From Mastigias papua (taxonomy: Eukaryota > Cnidaria > Scyphozoa > Rhizostomeae > Mastigiidae): a stretch of DNA of 64,000 nucleotides. A program made the translations under genes and the position numbers. The notes under the pieces were generated by a model. It saw nothing but the letters and a program-made list of their open reading frames with translations. It was not told where the DNA came from and did not search any database. This document shows, piece by piece, positions 59,501 to 64,000 of the stretch (within the stretch, counting starts at the first letter, position 1; each line of letters begins with the position of its first letter). Location: the NCBI GenBank assembly GCA_964019165.1, contig OZ025268.1, forward strand, positions 4,077,501-4,141,500, written 5' to 3'.

Positions 59501-62500
59501 TTTTTGTAAGGAACCATTTTAACCATAAGGAACCATAAGGAACCATTTGTAAGGAACCATTTGGAACCTACATGTAGAGTGGTGAAATATTTAAAATACT
59601 TACACTACTAAAGGAAAATTCCTTTAGGAACTTTTCAATTTGAAAAATGCTTATACAATCGAGCATTAGAATGCCAGTTCCATTCAATTGCAGCCAAAAT
59701 CAACATCGATTGTTTGCTATGCTGTTGTCAAGTGTTGCATGTTTCATTGGTTTTAAGTTATAGCCAAAATTAAAGGCAAAATTCAGAATTTAAGTGTTTT
59801 ACTTGTGTCGGTACCATTTACATGGCAGTAAATGTGGAGTGAAAATAGAGGAACTGTTAAGGAACTTTTAGTACTACAAATTGATCATTGGAGGTCCGAA
59901 AATAAAGAACTTTTGAAAAGAGGTCTTGAGCTAGGCTCCTTGTAAAAAAGCGTGTATTATTAATTAACATGTGAGCTAATGATATCTGTCAAAACTCATT
60001 AGACCTCACGTAGCACTAAAACTAGTCATTTTACCTAGAAAGAAAAGACTACAGCCAATGTTTTACAATAATGCAGCTCTGTGAACACCTCATTTCAGGC
60101 CCTGCCATTGCATACTTATTACTATTCATTCAGTGACACAACAGCAAAACACTGAACATATTTTTTCCTGATTAAATGCTGCTTACAAGCGAAAGACAAC
60201 ATTGGTTTTGCTATTTCTCATTGAGTGACTAACTGGAAGTTATAATTTGTTCAAACAAGTCAGTGTTGAAAAAGCCATCTGCTGTGAGGCTCATGTAAAT
60301 TTCATTAACTTGTCCAGTATTGCGTGATATGTTTTATCGCATATATTCATAAAATGAAATTCAACATAATTTCATGAGATCAAGTATTCTCTTCGGTGCT
60401 TATGTATTAACCGCTCCATAATTACTTCTTTGCCGATCCCTTTGTTAGATACTAGTGTTTTTGTAATGGTTGGGACTTTATTGAAATAGTTTTCCTGAGA
60501 TAATCCTTATTAAGAGCTTTTTAATCCATATTGATCTCGCATTGAAATTATGACGAATTCACCTGTGAAAGGCCCTATAAAATAACTCTCAGAATTGATT
60601 GCAAAGCACTTTGAAAACAAGTGTTAATCCTTTAAGAGCCAACATTTAAAACTGCTGCATTTTATAGCAGGAAGAATTGTGAATCTACGAAAGCAAGGTC
60701 TTAGCATCATATCAACATTCCCAGGCGTTATCCAATGAGGAGAACCATCATTCATTTGTCTTATTGGCTTTCAGGTTTTAGGTTCACTTTTCTAAATTAT
60801 GTTAGTTGCGGTTATCAATAGACAGGTTTGTTAACTCCAGCCCCATGGCTTCTGGCGTTTACCCTAAATGAAAAGTTAGCCTCACTATCGAACCGTTATT
60901 ACCATAGCAAATTGAGGCATTTACAGGGTACCATAATCCTTTTGTACCATAACGTAAGCTTACTCCATGATCTCTTAAGGTGTCCAACTAGCTTTTCTGT
61001 TGATGTTTATTGGGTCTGGTTTCTGTTTCCAAAGTTTATTTAACAGCAAGTCCTAGCTTGCAGTGTTTATCACAGATTCTGTCGTGTGGTTTTCGTAGGA
61101 AACAGTCGTTTTGGAATCTTGAAGCACCTTCATTTACATATGGAATCTTAGTTATGAATCAAACAAAGAAAACAAGCTTAGGTTGTCACCTTATTGGAGT
61201 TTAATTGTAGGTGCACAAGTTCTTCACCAGACTGAGGAACCAGGTACGACATGGAGAAAGAGGATCTTTTATCGATGAATGAACCGGTAGCATTTAAGGT
61301 CAGTTCCAATCCATTTGAAGCCAAGTCCATTATATGAGAAGATGAAATTACTCCCTTGTTGAACCTAAAGGAGAGATATGCTTGTTGTTAAGTTAATATG
61401 TTAAGCTCTCTCTCTCTCTCTCTTGTTATTAATTCAATCATATATTCATTTAAGTAGTTCAATCACTTCATTTGGTCGTTCGTTTGTTCTTTCGTTCATT
61501 CGTTCATTCGTTCATTTTTTGTTTGCTCTTATTTTTGCTCTTTTTTGTTCATTCGCTCGTTCGTTCGTTATTTTAGATAAACCAATCGGACATACTAACG
61601 GGTGTGTAGTTATTACAGAACCATGCCTCTCATTTTCCTAATTTGGTGACCACAATGTGACTCGTGCACTAGTTAAACACATCTTTCCATTGTTGTTTTT
61701 AAATCACCTTTCCTCTTGGCTTTTCGACCACGCTTATCATGTCTCCATCACATGACATTTTGCTCACCTCAGAGCCGCAAAATCATTTGGTCATCAAAGA
61801 CTGCTCAAATCAATACCTACACAGCACTTCAGATTAGAGATAGTATTCCAGATTCATTCCCGATATAGTACGATTTTCCCTACTTTTCTCATGTAGCAAT
61901 TGTGTATGCCTTTTGCCTTATACTATTGAAGCTTTAAAAGGTGCCTTTTGGTCGACAAACATATAGCCTTTCAAGAATAAGGCATTGATATATGGGGAAA
62001 ATTGGACACGAGTACTGTAGGATGTCTGCATTGCTAGTTTTGGATTGAAATCATTGCTTAGCTATGTATTATTAGTGGAAGAGCAGCAATACAGCTAATC
62101 ACAAGCAACAACTTAACAGAAATTAATTTTTTTAAGCTCATTTCCCTTAATGCAATCGATATGTTCCAAGCTTTGGTGAGGATGAACGTTTGACTTATAA
62201 AGAAAATGAGTAGCATTTCCACCCGGCTGTGATAGCAAACTAGATTCTTGCATGAATTAAACATATTAAAGCCTGGTTCACACTTGGTAGTTGTAGTCGT
62301 AGGAGTCGCTCGCTTTCAGGACCAGCGACCCAAAAGAGCGTATGTGAACGTCTGGAAAATCTGTTCCAACGACCCCAGCGACTCCATCGACTGGGTCACT
62401 GGAATAGTTTCATGTTCTATCCCAGCGACTCGAATGACCCACCGTGAACCTTGTGAAAACAAATGCCCTACGATCCCAGCGACTCCAGCGATATGAACGT

Positions 62501-63083
62501 GTCAAGTATTTTGGGTAACCGGGATTTTTTTGGCGACTCCAGCGACCCCAGAGACTCCAACGACTCCAACGACCAAGTGTGAACTGGACTTAAAGCACCA
62601 TTTGTTAAAATCTCTGCTAAGTAATGTCTTGTTTTTTGCGTGTGCTTTTTAACCAACTACATGTTGAAATATGGCCCTAATGTAACATAAGTGAGAATAA
62701 TTCCTAACAAATTGAAGTTTCAATCTACTTATAACATTGTGAGATTTTACACTATTTTTGACACAAATTACTTAGATGGGTAAATAAATAAAGAATGTCC
62801 GTGACGGAAATGTCACACTTTACCTCTTGGTGGAGTCGAATTGGTAAACTGCAGAAGACGTCTTAGATGCTCCAGTTTCCCCCAGCAATATGCTACACTT
62901 TATATTTGAAATAAAGTCAAATATGAAATTTGTCGTCACCAAAGCATAGCCACGGATAACTGATTTGTCCCGCTCAACTTCATTCAAATGCTGTGTGTTA
63001 AGGTGGCCCAACAGGCTTCCTTCGCCTGAGCTGTATGTTTTCCAATCTGAAAGCTTTATCTTGTCTAATAGTTGAAAGCTCTC
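53199..63083 (-). CDS. Type I membrane protein: TNF/C1q-like repeats, Ig, EGF-Ca, TM, tail (3' part)
   Basis: Eight minus-strand exons (62824-63083, 61190-61364, 58521-59062, 57830-58038, 57570-57730, 55165-55294, 54152-54277, 53199-53599) join in frame to 2004 nt, 667 codons plus stop. From N to C the domains are three tandem beta-rich repeats of about 100-150 residues, resembling TNF/C1q jelly rolls (each with a Y-L/F-V/I-S/T strand, SLSGL/SFANSL, and a hydrophobic G-V end). They are followed by an Ig domain (C...WF...SGDYYC), one calcium-binding EGF (DVNEC..., six Cys), a 25-residue transmembrane helix, and a basic stop-transfer. The tail has about 90 residues and ends TSSI. It is probably a cell-surface receptor or adhesion protein; the ligand is unknown. 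The start and signal peptide lie upstream, outside the window. The jelly-roll assignment is my pattern reading and is less certain than Ig/EGF/TM. Confidence 0.85.
54152..54277 (-). CDS. Receptor exon 7: calcium-binding EGF module
   Basis: 126 nt with phase 1-1 boundaries, the classic symmetrical EGF exon. It reads DVNECEEGNHACIGGNQTC, then INMAGTYTCGCDAG and DGECKG. Six cysteines, and the D-V-N-E plus N-x-x-G-T-Y pattern of calcium-binding EGF. Acceptor attcttag, donor gtacca. Confidence 0.95.
54518..54676. repeat. 18-bp minisatellite in receptor intron
   Basis: About 8.8 copies of cttgtttactatctctat with one variant base. The unit is a multiple of three, so several frames stay open on both strands; these frames are not genes. 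Confidence 0.95.
54973..55032 (+). other. Hammerhead-ribozyme-like motif next to a TA tract
   Basis: CTGATGA (54982-54988), stem II GGC/GCC with loop TTGT (one extra A at the base), then GAAAC (55000-55004). CTCAGAGAA before the core can pair with TTCTTGAG at 55025-55032 as a distal stem I with one bulge. A 2-bp AC/GU stem III with GUU at the cleavage position is possible. A short TA tract lies directly upstream (54959-54968). It is antisense to the receptor gene. The proximal stem I does not pair well. Confidence 0.45.
55165..55294 (-). CDS. Receptor exon 6: second half of Ig domain
   Basis: 130 nt, phase 0 to 1. Reads RVSSGERSSMKLEGKLAESG, then DYYCEASASNAIAMSEP and VSIEFY. The D-Y-Y-C motif is the canonical F-strand cysteine of I-set Ig domains. 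Acceptor cctttag, donor gtaacg. Confidence 0.93.
56233..56687. mobile_element. Tc1/mariner-like MITE with perfect 23-bp TIRs and G-tracts
   Basis: The ends (56233-56255 and 56665-56687) are perfect inverted repeats starting TACTCTTAGGTTCC. The outer TA on both sides fits a TA target. Subterminal blocks repeat aataaacgggggggtcata-type phrases, giving several runs of five to seven G on the + strand. No coding capacity. It lies in the receptor intron between exons 5 and 6. Confidence 0.9.
57570..57730 (-). CDS. Receptor exon 5: first half of Ig domain
   Basis: 161 nt, phase 1 to 0. It reads DLDYELEDRLLPVVYKSVLS, then GKAGQPLTLRCYAAADGKII and YRWFRNRT. The L-x-L-x-C B-strand and the Y-R-W-F C-strand are typical of Ig. 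An NRT sequon is present. Of two possible acceptors only gattccag keeps the frame. Donor gtaagt. Confidence 0.92.
57830..58038 (-). CDS. Receptor exon 4: end of third TNF/C1q-like repeat
   Basis: 209 nt, phase 2 to 1. Reads ATFEVFLLINGNLGSHIYV, then RQEIRSSGTVSFANSLRLQR, then GTFINLRMSISKKEQRFDIL and PISTLGIVML. The order (F-x-V-x-L-x-I-N-G; S-L-x-L-x-x-G; final G-x-V-M-L) matches the C-terminal strands of TNF/C1q domains. Acceptor tttctag, donor gtaagt. Confidence 0.88.
58521..59062 (-). CDS. Receptor exon 3: second repeat and start of third
   Basis: 542 nt, phase 0 to 2. It begins LLNKSATLPITEW; strands include GAWVKKDVVYLVSMELIAEL and HSLSGLFKATETGRLRVSIQ, then INLVPLG. A third-repeat start follows with TGIYFISADISVSLHGR. 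NKS and NGT sequons are present. Acceptor cctacag, donor gtaacc. Confidence 0.9.
59495..59954. mobile_element. TIR element with TA duplication (CACGC family), 460 bp
   Basis: Left end CACGCTTTTTTGTAAGGAAC; right end reverse-complemented CACGCTTTTTTACAAGGAGC (17 of 20 nt). TA flanks both ends (59493-59494, 59955-59956). The terminal CACGC and TA target resemble the element at 52702-53091. The left side has an internal aaggaaccat repeat. Confidence 0.75.
61190..61364 (-). CDS. Receptor exon 2: end of first repeat
   Basis: 175 nt, phase 2 to 0. Reads FNKGVISSSHIMDLASNGLE, then LTLNATGSFIDKRSSFSMSY, then LVPQSGEELVHLQLNSNK. NAT sequon. Acceptor cctttag, donor gtgaca. A stop lies just past the donor, so the splice is required to continue the frame. 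Confidence 0.85.
61405..61575. repeat. (CT)n and ttcg/ttca low-complexity tract
   Basis: CT dinucleotides at 61405-61423, followed by gttcattcgttcattcg-type tetranucleotide repeats to about 61575. Confidence 0.85.
62266..62593. mobile_element. MITE-like element with ggttcacacttggt ends, about 328 bp
   Basis: Left TTAAAGCCTGGTTCACACTT; right end reverse-complemented TTAAGTCCAGTTCACACTTG. Twelve terminal bases TTCACACTTGGT are identical. The interior repeats gcgactcca/cgactccaacgacc phrases. Flanking TTAA at both ends would suit a piggyBac-type target, but an imperfect 8-bp duplication (TATTAAAG / ACTTAAAG, hAT-like) fits equally well. Confidence 0.75.
62824..63083 (-). CDS. Receptor exon 1 (of those assigned): start of first repeat
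   Basis: 260 nt, phase 0 to 2. It reads ESFQLLDKIKLSDWKTYSSG, then EGSLLGHLNTQHLNEVERDK, then SVIRGYALVTTNFIFDFISN, then IKCSILLGETGASKTSSAVY. The W...G...GYALVTTNF order parallels the strands of the second repeat. Acceptor ttccgcag, donor gtaaag. Confidence 0.85.
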
Positions 63084-63893
63084 CTGCGGAAGTAATGTGT
63101 ACATTAGGGTCATAGAAATAGGAGGACTAGAATGCGCAGTAGGTCACGTGGAGCGTAATGCCAATGGGGAGTCAAAATGGTAGCACCACGTTGGCAAAAA
63201 GACAGAAGCGGCACTCTGAGCTATACGTAAACAACATAGGCTAAATGCCGTTTGACGCGTAGTTTTGCTACATGATACTTCCTAGCAATAAATACGGATA
63301 TAATAAGTGATGCACACTTTAGAAAATCTAACTTCTGGGCGAAATAACCTGTTTTCTGATCCGTAAGTATACGCGTATGAGGGGTTTTTCCTTGTGACTT
63401 GTAGGCCTTTTCACTTTCTATTCAACGCTAATTCAGCTAATGATTTATATTGACCTTATTTACAAATACTGTGGGCATATCTTACTAAAATTGCTGCAAG
63501 AATATTTATTGGTTTTGCTAGATCCCTGCATATTTAGATAGGAATAGCAACTTTCTGCAACTGGTTGCAAATATGAGAAACAGTTTCTCTCAGGTCACTA
63601 TCAATACCCCCTAAGGTGTCAGTTGCCCAGAGACCTTCTGGAAACCAATATTAAAAAAACATTAACTTTTTAGCTTTATATTAACATAACAGCAATATAA
63701 GGTTTAATCAAATAAATAAGTATAATCATTTAGTCATACAATAAGTGCAGTAAATAAAACTGGAGGAACAAATGTTGGACAAGCAACTGGATGTGAGCTA
63801 ACAGAAGAGACCTTAGAGTGTACAAAACTCTTCACTTTTGCAGTTGAAGAGCCTATCTATTACAAAAAAGGATCCTATCATTCTCAGTCTTAC

Positions 63894-63938
63894 ACCATCA
63901 GATCCTGGTATCTGAATAACAAATGTGACATATGCTTT
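63894..63938 (-). CDS. Possible further upstream receptor exon
   Basis: Minus strand KAYVTFVIQIPGSDG followed by gtaaga, ending in phase 0, which fits the next exon at 63083. The beta-like V-T-F-V-I-Q-I pattern resembles ATFEVFLLINGNLG of exon 4. The acceptor (ttgaag) is uncertain, so the upper limit may lie further right or outside the window. Confidence 0.3.
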
Positions 63939-64000
63939 CTTCAATAGCAATTTGATAAAGTTTGCAATAAGATGAAGGGTAGGGTATCATAGGGTAACTT

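Overview
The window is metazoan nuclear DNA. It is AT-rich, every gene is split by GT-AG introns of several hundred bases to about 3 kb, and the introns carry many small transposons and long (TA)n arrays. Two convergent genes are visible. The organism is an invertebrate. The AT-rich sequence, mid-sized introns, a fibrillar collagen with Gly-X-Y exons, and a multidomain receptor with TNF/C1q-like repeats would suit a cnidarian (or another non-bilaterian), but nothing here fixes the taxon.

Positions 1031-48019 (+) hold the 3' part of a fibrillar collagen gene. I assigned 49 triple-helix exons, all phase 0. They encode 303 uninterrupted Gly-X-Y triplets (909 residues). Next come four small exons for a Gly/Tyr-rich C-telopeptide and linker, one candidate helical-linker exon, and five exons for a fibrillar C-propeptide (COLFI domain) that ends at a TAG. 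A standard fibrillar helix is about 338 triplets, so roughly 35 triplets plus the N-propeptide and signal peptide should lie upstream of base 1. Most exons are 54 or 45 nt. Exceptions are one 198-nt exon, two 108-nt exons, a 99-nt unit split into 51+48, and two 18-nt micro-exons.

Positions 48020-53198 are intergenic. They hold a decayed non-LTR retrotransposon (about 49.9-51.2 kb) and a TA-flanked inverted-repeat element (52702-53091).

Positions 53199-63083 (-), possibly extending to 63938 and beyond, hold the 3' part of a gene for a type I membrane protein. From N to C terminus it has tandem beta-rich repeats resembling TNF/C1q jelly rolls, one Ig domain, one calcium-binding EGF module, a transmembrane helix, and a cytoplasmic tail of about 90 residues ending in a class I PDZ-ligand-like sequence. 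The eight assigned exons total 2004 nt and stay in frame throughout. I do not recognise this architecture as a named family.

The introns contain MITE-like elements with TIRs and target duplications (8.1, 22.6, 52.7, 56.2, 59.5, 62.3 kb), a tRNA-like SINE family (5.2, 13.1, 34.6 kb), a 5S/tRNA-like SINE nested in an inverted-repeat element (38.1-39.0 kb), an antisense non-LTR fragment (28.1-28.5 kb), and hammerhead-ribozyme-like cores that recur beside (TA)n tracts (30.1, 42.5, 55.0 kb). The collagen is an extracellular structural protein and its neighbour a cell-surface protein, so both act at the matrix/cell interface. Any functional link between them is inference only.
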